Shown in pieces: positions 8,908-22,277 of a stretch of 64,000 bases of DNA. The DNA is from an uncultured Cohaesibacter sp. GTDB lineage: Bacteria > Pseudomonadota > Alphaproteobacteria > Rhizobiales > Cohaesibacteraceae. The DNA lies in contig NZ_OY781091.1 in NCBI RefSeq assembly GCF_963676275.1, positions 4,669,001-4,733,000 on the forward strand, read 5' to 3'. The translations under genes were made by a program, and so were the position numbers. The notes beneath the pieces are model-generated. The model worked only from the letters and a program-made list of their open reading frames with translations. It had not been told where the DNA came from and made no database searches. The first letter of the stretch is position 1. Every line of letters starts with the position of its first letter.

Positions 8908-11013
8908 CTAGGCCTTGCGCACCTGCTCCATGAATTTGTCCACTTCAGCCTTGAGCAGGGCAGATTGCTTGTTCAACTCATCCGCAGCCCCCATGACCTG
9001 AGCGGAAGCCGCCGCTGCTTCCTGTGAGGCCTTGGAGACATTCTGGATGTTGGTATTGACCACTTCGGTTCCTTCTGCGGCATGGAAGACACTGCCGGAA
9101 ATTTCCTTGGTTGCTGCATTCTGTTCCTCCATCGCCGAGGCAATGGCAGCAGAGATCTCATCAAGGCTCTGAATGACGTGAGAAACCTCATCCATTGAAA
9201 GGGATGCATCTTTTGAAGCCGTCTGGATCTCCTCGATCTGCTTGCTGATCTCATCCGTTGCCTTGGCTGTCTGGCCAGCAAGCGCCTTGACCTCACCGGC
9301 CACCACGGCAAAGCCTTTGCCGGCCTCCCCGGCGCGGGCAGACTCGATGGTCGCGTTGAGCGCCAGAAGATTTGTCTGTTCGGCAATGCTGGAAATCATC
9401 TCGACAACCTTGCCGATCTTGGTGGAGGTTTCGGCCAGCATGGTCATTTGCGAAGTGGTTTTGTTCACCTTCTCGGCAGCTTCTCTTGCACAACGGGAAG
9501 CCTGCAACACCTGATCGCTGATTTCACCAATGGTGCTCGTCATCTCCTCGGTCGCCGTGGCAACGGTCTGCACATTGCCCGAGGTCTGCTGCGAGGCGGC
9601 AGAGGCTTCGGTCACCTGCCTTGCGGTCCGATCGGAAACATCTGACATGGACTTGGCGCTGGCGCTCAGCTCTGTTGAGGCGGCAGAGACGGTTTGCACG
9701 ATGCTGCCAACCTGCCTATCGAAATCATCCGCCATGGTCTGCATCATCTTGCGCTTTTCTTCCTCATTGCGCAGCTTCTGGGCTTCCTGCTCGGCTTCGA
9801 GTTCGCGCGCCCTTATGGCATTATGTTTGAAGACTTCAACCGCCTTGGCCATCTGGCCAAGCTCGTCGCCGCGCTCCGTGCCGGTAATATCAACACTCAA
9901 CTCATCATTGGCCAATCGTCCCATGATCGATGTCAGCGAAAGCACCGGCTTTGTGATACCGCGCGAAATGATAAAGGCATTCAACATGCCTGCCACGATG
10001 GCTGCCACACTGACAATCAACAGCATCTGGTGAAAGCCGGTAATCTGATTGTTCACCTGCGCCTGTGTGGCTTCTTCATCCACTTTTGCAGACGCCGTGA
10101 TATCCTTGGCGGCAGCGAGAATTTCCGTTGCCCCGTCATCCAGCGTTTCGCGGCGAATGCGTTCACTTTCTTCGATCGCCTCAAACATCTTCGTGAAAGA
10201 CGATTGATAGAGCTGGGTATTCTTGACAGCCAGTTCCAGCTTGAACTGCGCCTGATCATTCACCACCAGACTGCGCATTTGCATCAGCTGATTTTCCAGC
10301 TCCGTCAATTTGACCGTGGCTTTTTCGGCCGAACTATTTTCACCATCTGCCCAGAATTTCATGACGGCAAGGCGGCCAAGCAACATGGATTCCTGCGCAT
10401 CACCCACCTTGTTGAGCAAAGACATCTGACCGCTGGAAAAAGCAGTATCGTGAATCTCTGTCAGGGAACTTGTGATGATGTCGCCGGTCGGCGCCAGAAT
10501 ATCATAAAGCAGATGATGGGTTTCTTCCTTGAGCCGAGTAATGTCCAAGAAGCCATCCTTATAAGCACCAAGGCTGCTCTCGATCTTCTTGAGCAGGGCA
10601 ACGCGGTCCGGCTTCTGCAGCTCCTCATCCGCCTTGGCCATCAGAACCATCATGCCATCAAAACTGCTTTTATAATGCTCTTCTGCTTTCTTCGCAGCTT
10701 CCGGCGTGACAGCAGCGACATATTCACGTGCCGCAAGCTGAACATCAATCACCGCGGTCTGCATGTCCGAGACCAGCAAGGCATCGCCAGCCTTGTCACC
10801 ATAAAAAACGATACGTTCTTCCAGACTGCTCAATTGCGAGTCGCCGTATATAGTCAATCCCGCAAGCAGGCTGAGCACGATGGCAAAGCCGAGATAGATG
10901 CGGACACCGATCTTCAGATTACTAAAAATAGAAGCGGAGCGTCTACCCGAAGGAGGCACAGAATCGTTCACGCGACCCGCATGATTAGCCCCTTCATTGA
11001 GTTGTAAAGACAT
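8908..11013 (-). CDS. Methyl-accepting chemotaxis protein
   Basis: Inner-membrane chemoreceptor of 701 residues. Layout: TM1 near residues 37-57, a periplasmic all-helical sensor of about 270 residues, TM2 near 328-350, HAMP near 350-402 ([19 protein letters not shown]), then a long signalling coiled coil. The hairpin tip is the universal [19 protein letters not shown] followed by [19 protein letters not shown]. The sensor size is consistent with a double four-helix (HBM-type) module, but I cannot identify the ligand. No C-terminal CheR-tethering pentapeptide (NWETF-like) is present. The second receptor at 11442-13532 is a close paralogue. A CtrA-type box lies 74 bases upstream. No che genes are in the window. 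Confidence 0.95.
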   Translation of the reverse strand: MSLQLNEGANHAGRVNDSVPPSGRRSASIFSNLKIGVRIYLGFAIVLSLLAGLTIYGDSQLSSLEERIVFYGDKAGDALLVSDMQTAVIDVQLAAREYVAAVTPEAAKKAEEHYKSSFDGMMVLMAKADEELQKPDRVALLKKIESSLGAYKDGFLDITRLKEETHHLLYDILAPTGDIITSSLTEIHDTAFSSGQMSLLNKVGDAQESMLLGRLAVMKFWADGENSSAEKATVKLTELENQLMQMRSLVVNDQAQFKLELAVKNTQLYQSSFTKMFEAIEESERIRRETLDDGATEILAAAKDITASAKVDEEATQAQVNNQITGFHQMLLIVSVAAIVAGMLNAFIISRGITKPVLSLTSIMGRLANDELSVDITGTERGDELGQMAKAVEVFKHNAIRARELEAEQEAQKLRNEEEKRKMMQTMADDFDRQVGSIVQTVSAASTELSASAKSMSDVSDRTARQVTEASAASQQTSGNVQTVATATEEMTSTIGEISDQVLQASRCAREAAEKVNKTTSQMTMLAETSTKIGKVVEMISSIAEQTNLLALNATIESARAGEAGKGFAVVAGEVKALAGQTAKATDEISKQIEEIQTASKDASLSMDEVSHVIQSLDEISAAIASAMEEQNAATKEISGSVFHAAEGTEVVNTNIQNVSKASQEAAAASAQVMGAADELNKQSALLKAEVDKFMEQVRKA

Positions 11014-11391
11014 GCCTCATACCCCCAAGCAAAAACACTTCCAGATGAATTGTGTTAAAAGACAACCATCAGGTTTGTTTAGCATGGTTAACAATTGGTA
11101 AATTTTTCAGGCCTCCCGAGTTGCAAATATTAAGAGATTGAATACAAACGTTAATTTAAATTGACAGAATGTTAATAGAATAATTCTATCCGTTAATATC
11201 CATAATTAATTACTTAATAATTTACTAATAGGTACAAAATTTCAAGCCTATACATAATCGAAAACAATAAATACAACGCAAATAATGCGCGTATTATTTA
11301 AGCCTACCTTTCTCAAAAGGGAATAAAATTTCATTTTTATTGATAGAGACAATTGTCTATCTATAGATTCTTGAAATCAAATAAAAGAAAT
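11014..11391. other. AT-rich spacer between the two chemoreceptor genes
   Basis: About 380 bases without a credible gene, strikingly richer in A and T than the flanking genes. It holds the leader of the downstream receptor with a CtrA-type box at 11087-11102, and the 3' flank of the second receptor. Several TTAA and AATTAATT strings occur from 11150 to 11230, but none has the 7-base spacing of a full CtrA site. Confidence 0.6.
11087..11102 (-). promoter_or_regulatory. CtrA-type box upstream of first chemoreceptor
   Basis: Read on the minus strand: TTTA-CCAATTG-TTAAC, one mismatch from the CtrA consensus TTAA-N7-TTAAC. It lies 74 bases before the start codon, almost the same distance as the perfect box before the paralogous receptor. 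CtrA control of motility and chemotaxis genes is established in alphaproteobacteria; its action here is inferred. Confidence 0.5.
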
Positions 11392-11415
11392 GGCCGCGCG
11401 ATCGCCCGCGCGGCC
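11392..11415 (-). terminator. Terminator of the second chemoreceptor gene
   Basis: Perfect 9-base GC-rich stem (GGCCGCGCG / CGCGCGGCC) with loop ATCGCC. On the minus strand it is followed by ATTTCTTTTATTT, and on the plus strand by TTTT, so it may act in both directions. Confidence 0.75.
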
Positions 11416-11441
11416 TTTTCATCTCAATGGTTTTGCTAAAT

Positions 11442-13532
11442 CTAACCTTGCCGAATCTGCAAAATGAAGCGTTGCACTTCATTCTTGAGAAAATCGGACT
11501 GCTTGGCCAATTCTCCTGCAGCCACCATCACCTGCCCGGATGCTTCAGCGGCCTCCTGCGACGCCTTGGAAACCGCCGTGATTGAATTGTCTACGATTTC
11601 GGTCCCCTGTGCGGCCTGATGAATGCTGCTGGAGATTTCACCCGTTGCGGCATTCTGCTGTTCCATCGCCGAAGCAATCGAGGCCGTAAATTCGTCAAGG
11701 CGCTGAATGACCTGACTGACATCATGCATCGAAAGGGAGGCTTTTTCCGTCGCAGACTGGATCTGGCTGATCTGCAAGGCGATTTCGTCCGTTGCCTTAG
11801 CCGTTTGCCCTGCCAGTTCCTTCACTTCACCGGCCACAACAGCAAAGCCCTTGCCAGCCTCGCCAGCGCGAGCAGACTCGATCGTGGCGTTAAGCGCCAG
11901 AAGGTTGGTCTGTTCGGCAATCTTGGAAATCATCTCGACCACTTCCCCGATCTTGTGCGAATTCTGGGCGAGAAGCTCCATCATCTGATTGGTGGCATCC
12001 ACTTTCGAAACCGCATCACGCGCCGAGCTGGAAGCCTGCTGCACCTGAATGCTGATATCTCCGATGGTGCTGGTCATCTCCTCGGTCGCAGTCGCCACAG
12101 TCTGAACATTGCCCGAGGTTTGCGCCGATGCAGCGGAGGCCTCTGCCACCTGCCTTTCGGTCTGCTCGGAAACGCCGGCCATGGATTTGGCGCTGGAACT
12201 CAATTCTTCGGATGCAGAGGAAACCGTATCAATGATACCGCCGATATGATCGTTAAAATCGTCCGCCATCTGGCTCATCATTTCGCGCTTCTCAACCTCC
12301 GCACGGCGCTGGATCTCCTCCTGCTCGGCCTCCAACTCTCTGGTGCGGATCGCATTTTGCTTGAACACCTCGACAGCGGCGGCCATCTCGCCAAGCTCGT
12401 CACCCCGCTCCTTGCCGGGGATGTCGGTCTTCAGGTCGCCAGTCGCCAGCCCCTTCATGGAGCCGGTAAGAGCAACCACCGGCCTTGTAATCCCGCGCGA
12501 AATAAGGAAGGCGCAAATGATGCCAATAAGCACGGCAAAAGCCGTGGCAACATAAAGCATCTCGATGGTCGAGGAAAAACGATTGGAAACCGCAGCTTCC
12601 AGATTGTTACTGTCAGATGCGACCGTGGAAACGATCTTGTCGGCAGCGCTCAGGATTTCCGACGCCTTGGTATCAAGGGTCTGCTTCTGCACCGAATTGC
12701 GTTCTTCTATCGTCCGCTGCAAGGTGGCGATCTCGCCCTTATAGTCATTGACCCGGTTTGCCAACACCGTCAAGGCGGATTTCAAATCGTCATTGACCGT
12801 GCCAGCGCGGATTTTTTCATCCGCAGCAAACAGGTCCTCGAGATTTTTGAATGCTGCAGCAATTGTTTCCTCTTTGTTGTCGTCAACAAATTTCATCAGA
12901 TTCAATCGCGTCAGCAGCATGGCTTCGCGAATATCGATGGCATAGATATTCAAACCCAGATCGAGGGAATTGGCGATCGTATTGTCGATTACATCAATCT
13001 GGTCGTTAACATCGGCGCCAATAGCCGGCAGTGTTTCATAAACCAGCTGGTTACGCCGGTTCATCAGGCCCACGAGCGTATCAAAGCCATGCGCGTAGTC
13101 ACTGAGATTTGTTTCAATCGACTGCAACAGGTTTACGCGTTCAGGATTATTGATTTCCCCTTGGGCCTGCTCCAGCAGCCCCTGCAAGGTTTTGTAGCGC
13201 TCATTGAAGCGCTGCTCGTTAGCTTTGGTAGAACGCGCCAGATATTCCCGCGCAGACAACTGAACATTGACCAATTGTGTTTGCAATCTTGTCGCCAGAA
13301 CCGCGTCCCCGGACAGATCGCCATATTCCTCAAAGCTGATATCCAGTTGATCAAGTGAATGGCCCGCATAAAATGAAACCATATTGATCACGGCGATGAC
13401 GATCAGAAATCCAAACAGGATCCGGTAACCAATCTTCATCCTTTTCAAGAAGCTCTTCGACTTGTTTGCCTTCAGGCCAGCAATATCGGCCTGTTCCCTG
13501 CTACTGTCTGAATTTTTATTGCTTTGCAGCAT
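11442..13532 (-). CDS. Methyl-accepting chemotaxis protein (paralogue)
   Basis: Second chemoreceptor, 696 residues. The order is the same as in its neighbour: TM1 near residues 35-55, a periplasmic helical sensor of about 270 residues, TM2 near 326-348 ([19 protein letters not shown]), HAMP, then the signalling domain with [19 protein letters not shown]. The signalling halves of the two receptors are nearly identical. The sensor halves have diverged but keep the same pattern ([20 protein letters not shown] here, [19 protein letters not shown] there), pointing to a tandem duplication followed by ligand divergence. No CheR-tethering pentapeptide ends the protein. A perfect CtrA-type box is 78 bases upstream. 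Confidence 0.95.
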   Translation of the reverse strand: MLQSNKNSDSSREQADIAGLKANKSKSFLKRMKIGYRILFGFLIVIAVINMVSFYAGHSLDQLDISFEEYGDLSGDAVLATRLQTQLVNVQLSAREYLARSTKANEQRFNERYKTLQGLLEQAQGEINNPERVNLLQSIETNLSDYAHGFDTLVGLMNRRNQLVYETLPAIGADVNDQIDVIDNTIANSLDLGLNIYAIDIREAMLLTRLNLMKFVDDNKEETIAAAFKNLEDLFAADEKIRAGTVNDDLKSALTVLANRVNDYKGEIATLQRTIEERNSVQKQTLDTKASEILSAADKIVSTVASDSNNLEAAVSNRFSSTIEMLYVATAFAVLIGIICAFLISRGITRPVVALTGSMKGLATGDLKTDIPGKERGDELGEMAAAVEVFKQNAIRTRELEAEQEEIQRRAEVEKREMMSQMADDFNDHIGGIIDTVSSASEELSSSAKSMAGVSEQTERQVAEASAASAQTSGNVQTVATATEEMTSTIGDISIQVQQASSSARDAVSKVDATNQMMELLAQNSHKIGEVVEMISKIAEQTNLLALNATIESARAGEAGKGFAVVAGEVKELAGQTAKATDEIALQISQIQSATEKASLSMHDVSQVIQRLDEFTASIASAMEQQNAATGEISSSIHQAAQGTEIVDNSITAVSKASQEAAEASGQVMVAAGELAKQSDFLKNEVQRFILQIRQG

Positions 13533-13821
13533 CTTCCCTTATCCTCAAACAACTCCTACCCGGTATCGTAGTGTGACCTATGACCTGTATTGAGGATCTG
13601 ATTTTTACGGTTAACACATAATTAATTCGGAATGCGACTGCAGTTTAGAATAGCTCAACAGAAGATCAGGCAATGTAAATTCAATAGCAATAACAATCAG
13701 GTGCGAATATTATTTGAAAGAATTAGGTAAATTTACTCCACAAATATTTATATCAATATATGAAATACATCAGGCCAAATAATAGTTTGCTGTATATTTT
13801 GCCATTGGCAATTTTATCAAT
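13533..13821. other. AT-rich leader of the second chemoreceptor
   Basis: About 290 bases with no gene. The part nearest the receptor carries a perfect CtrA-type box and a Shine-Dalgarno-like AAGGGAAG just before the start. From 13670 to 13820 the sequence is very AT-rich and I see no further feature until the atp terminator. Confidence 0.55.
13610..13625 (-). promoter_or_regulatory. CtrA-type box upstream of second chemoreceptor
   Basis: Read on the minus strand: TTAA-TTATGTG-TTAAC, a perfect match to the CtrA consensus TTAA-N7-TTAAC, 78 bases before the start codon. The shared motif and position in both receptor leaders argue against chance. Confidence 0.6.
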
Positions 13822-13853
13822 AAAAAAAGCCGCAAGCAAACTGGCTCGCGGCT
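13822..13853 (-). terminator. Terminator of the atpHAGDC operon
   Basis: A 10-base stem with one mismatch (AGCCGCAAGC / GCTCGCGGCT) and loop AAACTG. On the minus strand it is followed by seven T residues (13828 to 13822), 26 bases after the atpC stop. Confidence 0.85.
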
Positions 13854-13878
13854 CTTAAAAACAGTTTTTCAAACCCGA

Positions 13879-14283
13879 TTACTGACTGACAGCAACCTGT
13901 ATCTTCTGCAAGCGGGCAAGGCGCAATGCTGCTTCGTTGCGCTGATCATCGCTTTCAGCATCAGCAACATCCTCTTCGGCATCCTTGATCAGCTTGGCCA
14001 TCTTTTCATGGTCCAGCTCTTCAACAGGCAGTGCCTGTTCCACAAGGATCTTGAGGCCGGTGTCACTGACGTCGGCAAATCCACCGCGAACATAGATATC
14101 GCGCTTGCTGCCATCTTCCAGCTCTGCTTCGAGAATACCCGGAGCAATCGTAGAAATCACCGGTGCGTGGTTATCCAGAACGGTGAAGTAACCGTCTGAG
14201 CCCGGAACCAGTACAGAGACACAGGATTCGGAAAGAACCAGCCTCTCAGGCGATACAAGTTCAAAACCAAAAGCTTGAGCCAT
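13879..14283 (-). CDS. atpC: ATP synthase F1 subunit epsilon
   Basis: Epsilon subunit of the F1 central stalk, which inhibits ATP hydrolysis and couples rotation to Fo. The 134-residue protein has the N-terminal beta-sandwich (LVSPERLVLSESCVSVLVPG, then GYFTVLDNHAPVISTIAPG) and the C-terminal helical hairpin (RNEAALRLARLQKIQVA). It is the last gene of atpHAGDC, 39 bases after atpD, and is followed by a strong terminator. Confidence 0.96.
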   Translation of the reverse strand: MAQAFGFELVSPERLVLSESCVSVLVPGSDGYFTVLDNHAPVISTIAPGILEAELEDGSKRDIYVRGGFADVSDTGLKILVEQALPVEELDHEKMAKLIKDAEEDVADAESDDQRNEAALRLARLQKIQVAVSQ

Positions 14284-14322
14284 GATGAATACCTACTTCC
14301 TTCTCCGCCGGGAAGAGGCCGC

Positions 14323-16664
<2,342 letters not shown>

Positions 16665-16693
16665 GATAGCCTCCGTTCCCCGTCAGTCGCAGA

Positions 16694-18223
16694 TTACGCA
16701 AAATTCTTTGCGAAACCGTCGACCGCCGCCTTCAGTTTGGATGTAATTTCGTCATCGAGAGCCTTCTTCTCGCGAATGGCAGCAAGCACGTCCTTGTGCT
16801 CGTTACGCATCACGGAAAGCAGACCTTCTTCGAACGCGCGAACCTGGTTGACTGCGATGCCGTCCAGATAACCGTTCACACCGGCATAGATCACAGCAAC
16901 CTGCTCTTCCACCTTGAGCGGAGAGAATTGCGGCTGTTTCAGAAGCTCGGTCAAACGGGCACCACGGTTCAGCAGACGCTGCGTGGTCGCATCAAGGTCA
17001 GAGCCAAACTGCGCGAACGCTGCCATTTCACGATACTGTGCCAATTCACCCTTAATCGGGCCGGCAACCTGTTTCATGGCCTTGATCTGAGCCGAGGATC
17101 CCACGCGGGACACGGACAGACCAACGTTCACGGCAGGGCGGATACCCTGATAGAACAGATCGGTTTCCAGGAAGATCTGACCATCGGTAATCGAAATCAC
17201 GTTGGTCGGAATGAAGGCAGACACGTCGTTGGCCTGGGTTTCAATCACCGGCAGAGCGGTCATGGAACCGGAACCATTGTCCTCATTCAGCTTCGCTGCG
17301 CGTTCCAGCAGACGGGAATGCAGATAGAAAACGTCACCCGGATAGGCTTCACGTCCCGGTGGGCGGCGAAGCAGCAGGGACATCTGGCGATAGGCCACGG
17401 CCTGCTTGGTCAGATCATCATAGACCAGCAGCGAATGCATCCCGTTGTCACGGAAATATTCACCCATGGCGCAACCGGCGAACGGAGCCAGATACTGCAT
17501 CGGAGCAGGATCGGACGCAGTCGCGGCAACGATGATGGAATATTCCAGCGCACCATTTTCTTCCAGCGTCTTGACGAACTGGGCAACGGTGGAGCGTTTC
17601 TGCCCGACAGCAACATAGACGCAATAGAGCTTTTCGCTTTCCGAACCGGTCTCGTTGATCGATTTCTGGTTCAGAATGGCGTCGAGCGCAATCGCGGTCT
17701 TGCCGGTCTGGCGGTCGCCAATGATCAGCTCGCGCTGTCCGCGACCAATCGGGATCAATGCGTCAACGGCCTTGAGGCCTGTCTGCATTGGCTCATGAAC
17801 GGATTTGCGCGGGATGATACCCGGTGCCTTCACGTCCACACGACGGCGTTCGTCGGCCTCGATCGGGCCTTTACCATCAATTGGGTTACCAAGCGGATCA
17901 ACGACACGGCCCAGAAGGCCCTTGCCGACAGGTACGTCAACGATGGCGCCGGTCCGTTTGACCACATCGCCTTCCTTAACGCCTCGGTCATCGCCAAAAA
18001 GAACGACGCCGACATTGTCCATTTCAAGGTTGAGCGCCATACCGCGCATTCCACCAGGGAATTCCACCATCTCACCGGCCTGGACATTATCCAGACCATA
18101 GATGCGGGCGATACCGTCACCAACAGACAGAACCTGACCAACTTCGGAGACATGGGCGTCTGTACCGAAGTTCTTGATCTGCTCTTTGAGGATTGCGGAA
18201 ATTTCCGCGGCCCGAATATCCAT
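16694..18223 (-). CDS. atpA: ATP synthase F1 subunit alpha
   Basis: Non-catalytic nucleotide-binding F1 subunit, 509 residues. The P-loop is [18 protein letters not shown] near residue 170. The ATP synthase alpha/beta signature appears as [17 protein letters not shown], which includes the arginine finger (SVSRVG). The start codon overlaps the atpH stop by one base (TGATG), so translation of the two is coupled. Confidence 0.99.
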   Translation of the reverse strand: MDIRAAEISAILKEQIKNFGTDAHVSEVGQVLSVGDGIARIYGLDNVQAGEMVEFPGGMRGMALNLEMDNVGVVLFGDDRGVKEGDVVKRTGAIVDVPVGKGLLGRVVDPLGNPIDGKGPIEADERRRVDVKAPGIIPRKSVHEPMQTGLKAVDALIPIGRGQRELIIGDRQTGKTAIALDAILNQKSINETGSESEKLYCVYVAVGQKRSTVAQFVKTLEENGALEYSIIVAATASDPAPMQYLAPFAGCAMGEYFRDNGMHSLLVYDDLTKQAVAYRQMSLLLRRPPGREAYPGDVFYLHSRLLERAAKLNEDNGSGSMTALPVIETQANDVSAFIPTNVISITDGQIFLETDLFYQGIRPAVNVGLSVSRVGSSAQIKAMKQVAGPIKGELAQYREMAAFAQFGSDLDATTQRLLNRGARLTELLKQPQFSPLKVEEQVAVIYAGVNGYLDGIAVNQVRAFEEGLLSVMRNEHKDVLAAIREKKALDDEITSKLKAAVDGFAKNFA

Positions 18224-18801
18224 CAGCCGACCTCTTTCAGTGCAATCTTGAGCGAGTTGAGTTTAGTGCGCACGGATGAGTCAATCATCCGCGAACCTAC
18301 TTTTACAACAAGGCCACCCAGAATATCTGCATCGACCTTGGCATGAATTGCAATATCCTTGCCCAATGCCTCCTTGAGCGACGCCTTGAGCGCAGCCAAG
18401 TCGTCATCCCCCAGAGGTTTGGCAGATGTGACTTCAGCCACCTGCTCACCACGATGGTCGGAAAGGATCTTGCGAAAAGATTTGATAATTCCCGGCAGAG
18501 AGAACAGCCGGCGATTTTGAGCAACGACACGAACAAAGTTTCCGACAGTACCAGACATGCCGATCTTGTCCAAAAGCGCTGAAACAGCCGAGAGTTGCTC
18601 GTCTGCAGTGAAGACGGGGCTTTGAACAAGCCGCATGAAGTCTTCACTTTCATCCATGATGGCCTCGATGCGCGATAGATCAGCTTCCACCGCCTCGATG
18701 GCCTTTTCTTCGAGAGCAAGATCGAACAACGCGCGAGCGTAACGTTCGGCCACTCCTGAAACTTCTGAATTTGTATCTGTCACCTGGTCGCTCTCTGACA
18801 T
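18223..18801 (-). CDS. atpH: ATP synthase F1 subunit delta
   Basis: Delta subunit (OSCP), the peripheral-stalk link between F1 and Fo. The protein shows [20 protein letters not shown] near the N-terminus and the C-terminal [18 protein letters not shown]. Two ATG codons are in frame. I prefer 18801 (MSESDQV), preceded by GGGAG at about 12 bases; the upstream ATG at 18822 lacks a clear site. The Fo genes are not in the window, matching the alphaproteobacterial habit of separate F1 and Fo operons. This is the first gene of atpHAGDC. Confidence 0.96.
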   Translation of the reverse strand: MSESDQVTDTNSEVSGVAERYARALFDLALEEKAIEAVEADLSRIEAIMDESEDFMRLVQSPVFTADEQLSAVSALLDKIGMSGTVGNFVRVVAQNRRLFSLPGIIKSFRKILSDHRGEQVAEVTSAKPLGDDDLAALKASLKEALGKDIAIHAKVDADILGGLVVKVGSRMIDSSVRTKLNSLKIALKEVG

Positions 18802-19036
18802 TTGGAGAATACTCCCAACCATATTGCGAAAACATGAGCCTGTAAAAGCCCTTATCCCCCCTGGGAGTCCGTCTCATCTGTCCGGGGACATTAATCCCTG
18901 AAACCGCTAGCTCGTCTAGCACATGGAATGAGCATGCGCAACATTGCGGTTAAAGCCATAAGTCGTAAATCGTATCGCGAATACAGACTTAAAGGCCTTT
19001 TCTTCACAGCTTCAGCCCTTCGCACGAGCAAAAGAT

Positions 19037-21253
19037 TCACATGAAGGAAACCGGGTCAACATCGACCTGAATACGTAAAGATCCTGCGATTTTCGGGCTT
19101 TGCGCAAGCCAGCGCCGCAGCCATGGAGAGAGCGAAAATGTCCTTGGAGCAGTGACCAAAAGTCTAAAGCGGAATCGCCCCCGAAGCACCGAAATCGGCG
19201 CTTCCGCGGGCCCCAGCACCCGCACCCCTTCTTCGTATGGCACCGCCCGCACCATCTCCCGACCATAGGCCAGCGCGGCCTCGCGATGCTCGCTGGACAG
19301 AATCACGGCTGCCAGACGTCCGAAGGGGGGCATGCCAGCCTTGCGACGTTGGTCCAACTCATATGTGTAAAACTCTTCCCTTTCCCCTTTCGCAAGCGCA
19401 GCAATCACCGGATGTTCTGGCACATAACTCTGCAACAGACCGCGCCCCTGCCCCTGCACGCGCCCGGCTCTCCCTGTCACTTGTGCCAATGTCTGAAACA
19501 CTTTCTCACCTGCCCGCAGATCGCCATGTGCCAATCCCAGATCCGCATCGATGACGCCGACCAGCGTCATGGCAGGAAAGTTATGCCCCTTGGCCACCAA
19601 TTGCGTACCGATCACGATATCGGCCTTGCCCGAGGAGATCAGATCCAGTTCAGAGCGCAATTGCTGCACCCCGTGAATGAGATCGCTGGAGAGAATAACA
19701 ATTCTGTGATCGGGCCAGCGACTGGCCGCCTCCTCGGCGATGCGCTCCACACCCGGACCACAGGCCACCAGACTATGCTCGTCGCCACATTGCGGACAGG
19801 TCGGCGGAACCGGCTCCGAATGGCCGCAATGATGACAGACCAGTTGCTTGCGAAAGCGATGCTCGACCAGCCATGTGGAACAATTGGGGCATTGGAAGCG
19901 ATGCCCGCAGGTTCGGCAAAGGGTAAGGGGAGCATAGCCGCGCCGGTTGAGAAACAGCAGGCTCTGCTGCCCCGCCTCAAGGGTTTCATTGACCGCATCG
20001 ATCAATAGCGGCGAAAGCCAGCTTCCCTTTTCGGGCGGATTGGCCCGCATATCAATCAGGGATATGTCCGGCATCGCCTGACCGCCGAAACGGCTGGGCA
20101 GGCGGATATGCTTGTAACGCCCCTGATCGGCATTGTTGCGGCTCTCGACCGACGGGGTCGCACTGGCCAGAATGACCGGGAATCCGGACAGATGACCACG
20201 CACCACAGACATGTCGCGGGCATTATAGATGACGCGGTCTTCCTGCTTGTAGGCTCCGTCATGCTCTTCATCGACCACAATCAGGCCGAGATCACGAAAG
20301 GGCAGCATCAGCGAAGAACGTGCGCCCACCACCACCTGAACCTCGCCAGTGGCCACGCCCCGCCAGACCAGATTCTTGTAGCGCTGCGCCTGTCCCGAAT
20401 GCCATTCACCCGGTCGCACACCGAAACGCCCCTCAAAGCGCGCAAGAAAGGCATCGGTCAGCGCAATTTCCGGCACCAGAATGAGAATCTGCTTGCCCTG
20501 CTTGAGCGCCTCGGCCACGGCCTCGAAATAGACCTCGGTCTTGCCCGAACCGGTCACACCATCCAGCAGCATCACCTCGAAGGCCTGCGCCTGTACGATC
20601 TTGCGAATTTCGGCGGCGGCCTGTTCCTGCAATTCATTAAGGCTGGGTGGGGCATATTCCGCCTGCGGTGGCTCCATCAGGGCCGGAGGTGGCAGCATGC
20701 AGCTGGAGAGCGTGCCGCTCTTGACCAGCCCGTCCACCACCGAGGCAGAAACACCGGCTCGCTCGGCGATGGCGGATTTGGTTTCCGCCAGTCCGCCTTC
20801 CATCGCCTCTAGAACCCGCGCCCGCGCATTGGTCATGCGCTGGGGCGGCTCTCCGGTCAAGCGCAGGGCCGCAACGGGCCTTGGCGGCAACAGCGCATCC
20901 TCGCCGCGCAGCACCATGCGCAGCACCATGCCGCGCTGGGCGAGCGTATAATGCGCAATCCAGTCGACAAATTTGCGGAAATCGTCGGAAAGGCGAACGC
21001 CTTCATAAACTTCCTGCACATCCTTGAGGCGTGCCTCGTCGGAAAATTCGCTGGGGTCATCCCACACCACACCAAGGACGGATCTGGGCCCGAGCGGCAC
21101 CCGAACCAACTGCCCCGGCTCAAGCCTGCCATCAAACCCGCCCTCTTTATCCACCTCGAACAGGGAGGGCGAATCGACAGGAACCCGGTAGCTGTAGCAA
21201 CTATCCACATAAACCGGGACGAGAACTGACACAATTTGGCTCGTTGACGACAA
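19037..21253 (-). CDS. priA: Primosomal protein N' (replication restart helicase)
   Basis: 3'-5' DNA helicase that reloads the replisome at stalled forks. The 738-residue protein has an N-terminal DNA-binding domain (SVLVPVYVDSCYSYRVP), Walker A (DGVTGSGKTEVYFEAV), a DEEH Walker B (LIVVDEEHDGAYKQ), and a cysteine-rich zinc module between helicase lobes (CRTCGHRFQCPNC and CHHCGHSEPVPPTCPQCG). Translation appears to begin at a TTG (21253), six to seven bases after an AAGGGA site; a GTG seven codons later is the alternative. It is oriented away from the transaldolase gene. Confidence 0.96.
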   Translation of the reverse strand: MSSTSQIVSVLVPVYVDSCYSYRVPVDSPSLFEVDKEGGFDGRLEPGQLVRVPLGPRSVLGVVWDDPSEFSDEARLKDVQEVYEGVRLSDDFRKFVDWIAHYTLAQRGMVLRMVLRGEDALLPPRPVAALRLTGEPPQRMTNARARVLEAMEGGLAETKSAIAERAGVSASVVDGLVKSGTLSSCMLPPPALMEPPQAEYAPPSLNELQEQAAAEIRKIVQAQAFEVMLLDGVTGSGKTEVYFEAVAEALKQGKQILILVPEIALTDAFLARFEGRFGVRPGEWHSGQAQRYKNLVWRGVATGEVQVVVGARSSLMLPFRDLGLIVVDEEHDGAYKQEDRVIYNARDMSVVRGHLSGFPVILASATPSVESRNNADQGRYKHIRLPSRFGGQAMPDISLIDMRANPPEKGSWLSPLLIDAVNETLEAGQQSLLFLNRRGYAPLTLCRTCGHRFQCPNCSTWLVEHRFRKQLVCHHCGHSEPVPPTCPQCGDEHSLVACGPGVERIAEEAASRWPDHRIVILSSDLIHGVQQLRSELDLISSGKADIVIGTQLVAKGHNFPAMTLVGVIDADLGLAHGDLRAGEKVFQTLAQVTGRAGRVQGQGRGLLQSYVPEHPVIAALAKGEREEFYTYELDQRRKAGMPPFGRLAAVILSSEHREAALAYGREMVRAVPYEEGVRVLGPAEAPISVLRGRFRFRLLVTAPRTFSLSPWLRRWLAQSPKIAGSLRIQVDVDPVSFM

Positions 21254-21417
21254 GATGATCCCTTTTTATCCGCGCAGGAAACAAATAAATTGATTTCGCC
21301 TTAGAGGTGGGCTGACGATCGGGCAACTTTGGTTTATTGAACATATCGCACCCCGCCCGCGATTTCCAATCAGGTAGTCGCGCATACATGGCTAACGGAA
21401 ACGGAGCACCAAAGACA

Positions 21418-22071
21418 ATGAAATTCTTCGTCGATACTGCCGATACCAAAGAAATCCGCGAACTGGCATCCACGGGCCTGATCGACGGTGTCACTACCAA
21501 CCCGTCGCTGATCGTGAAATCCGGCCGGGACTTCAAGGAAGTCATCGCTGAAATCTGCGAAATCACCGACGGTCCGGTTTCGGCCGAGGTAACGGCTCTT
21601 GAAACCACCCAGATGCTTGCAGAAGCCAAAGAACTTCTGAAAATTGCCAACAACATCGCCATCAAGGTTCCGCTGACCATCGACGGCCTGAAGACCTGCA
21701 AGGCTCTGACCGACGAAGGCCACATGGTCAACGTGACCCTTTGCTTCTCGGCCAATCAGGCCCTGCTGGCAGCAAAAGCCGGTGCAACCTTCATCTCCCC
21801 GTTCATCGGCCGTCTTGATGACCTCAATATCGACGGCATGGAGCTGATCGAAGACATCCGCACCATCTATGACAATTACGGCTTTGAAACCGAAATTCTG
21901 GCAGCCTCCATCCGCACCGCAAATCACGTAAAAGAATGTGCGCTCGCCGGTGCCGACGTGGCAACCATCCCGCCAGCAGTGATCAAGGGTCTGGCCAATC
22001 ATGCCCTGACCGACAAGGGTCTGGAAGCTTTCATGAAAGACTGGGCAACCACCGGTCAGTCGATCCTGTAA
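21418..22071 (+). CDS. tal: Transaldolase (TalC/MipB subfamily)
   Basis: Short transaldolase of 217 residues in the non-oxidative pentose phosphate pathway. The Schiff-base lysine is in NIAIKVPLT. The active-site residues that separate transaldolase from fructose-6-phosphate aldolase favour the former: Glu in VSAEVTAL (FSA has Gln) and Phe in [11 protein letters not shown] (FSA has Tyr). The open frame extends upstream to 21337, but the conserved N-terminus [13 protein letters not shown] begins at 21418 with GGAG about a dozen bases before. A strong terminator follows. The location between priA and xerC is common in this class. Confidence 0.94.
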   Translation: MKFFVDTADTKEIRELASTGLIDGVTTNPSLIVKSGRDFKEVIAEICEITDGPVSAEVTALETTQMLAEAKELLKIANNIAIKVPLTIDGLKTCKALTDEGHMVNVTLCFSANQALLAAKAGATFISPFIGRLDDLNIDGMELIEDIRTIYDNYGFETEILAASIRTANHVKECALAGADVATIPPAVIKGLANHALTDKGLEAFMKDWATTGQSIL

Positions 22072-22157
22072 AAGGTTCGATCCTGTCAACAAGCCCATCC
22101 TGTAACGGCTCTAGAGGCAGGCGGACCCAATATCGCCTTAAAGCTTGTGTAAATTCC

Positions 22158-22194
22158 ATCCCCGATGCTGAGACCTTCAGCACCGGGGATTTTT
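22158..22194 (+). terminator. Terminator of the transaldolase gene
   Basis: A 14-base stem with one mismatch (ATCCCCGATGCTGA / TCAGCACCGGGGAT), 5-base loop GACCT, followed by a T5 run. It separates tal from xerC. Confidence 0.9.
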
Positions 22195-22277
22195 GTTACT
22201 CGTAATCCCCGTTACTCTGTTTCCAGAGACCAAACCGGCATACGGGCAAACAGGCAAGATTGAACAAGGGGCTGCGC

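Noticed and set aside
9694-11007. 437-codon plus-strand frame opposite the first chemoreceptor
   Set aside because: The translation is the His-, Arg- and Leu-rich pattern seen opposite helical coding sequence, and the receptor on the other strand is certain.
11150-11230. Cluster of TTAA and AATTAATT strings as further CtrA sites
   Set aside because: None has the 7-base spacing; AT-richness of the spacer explains them.
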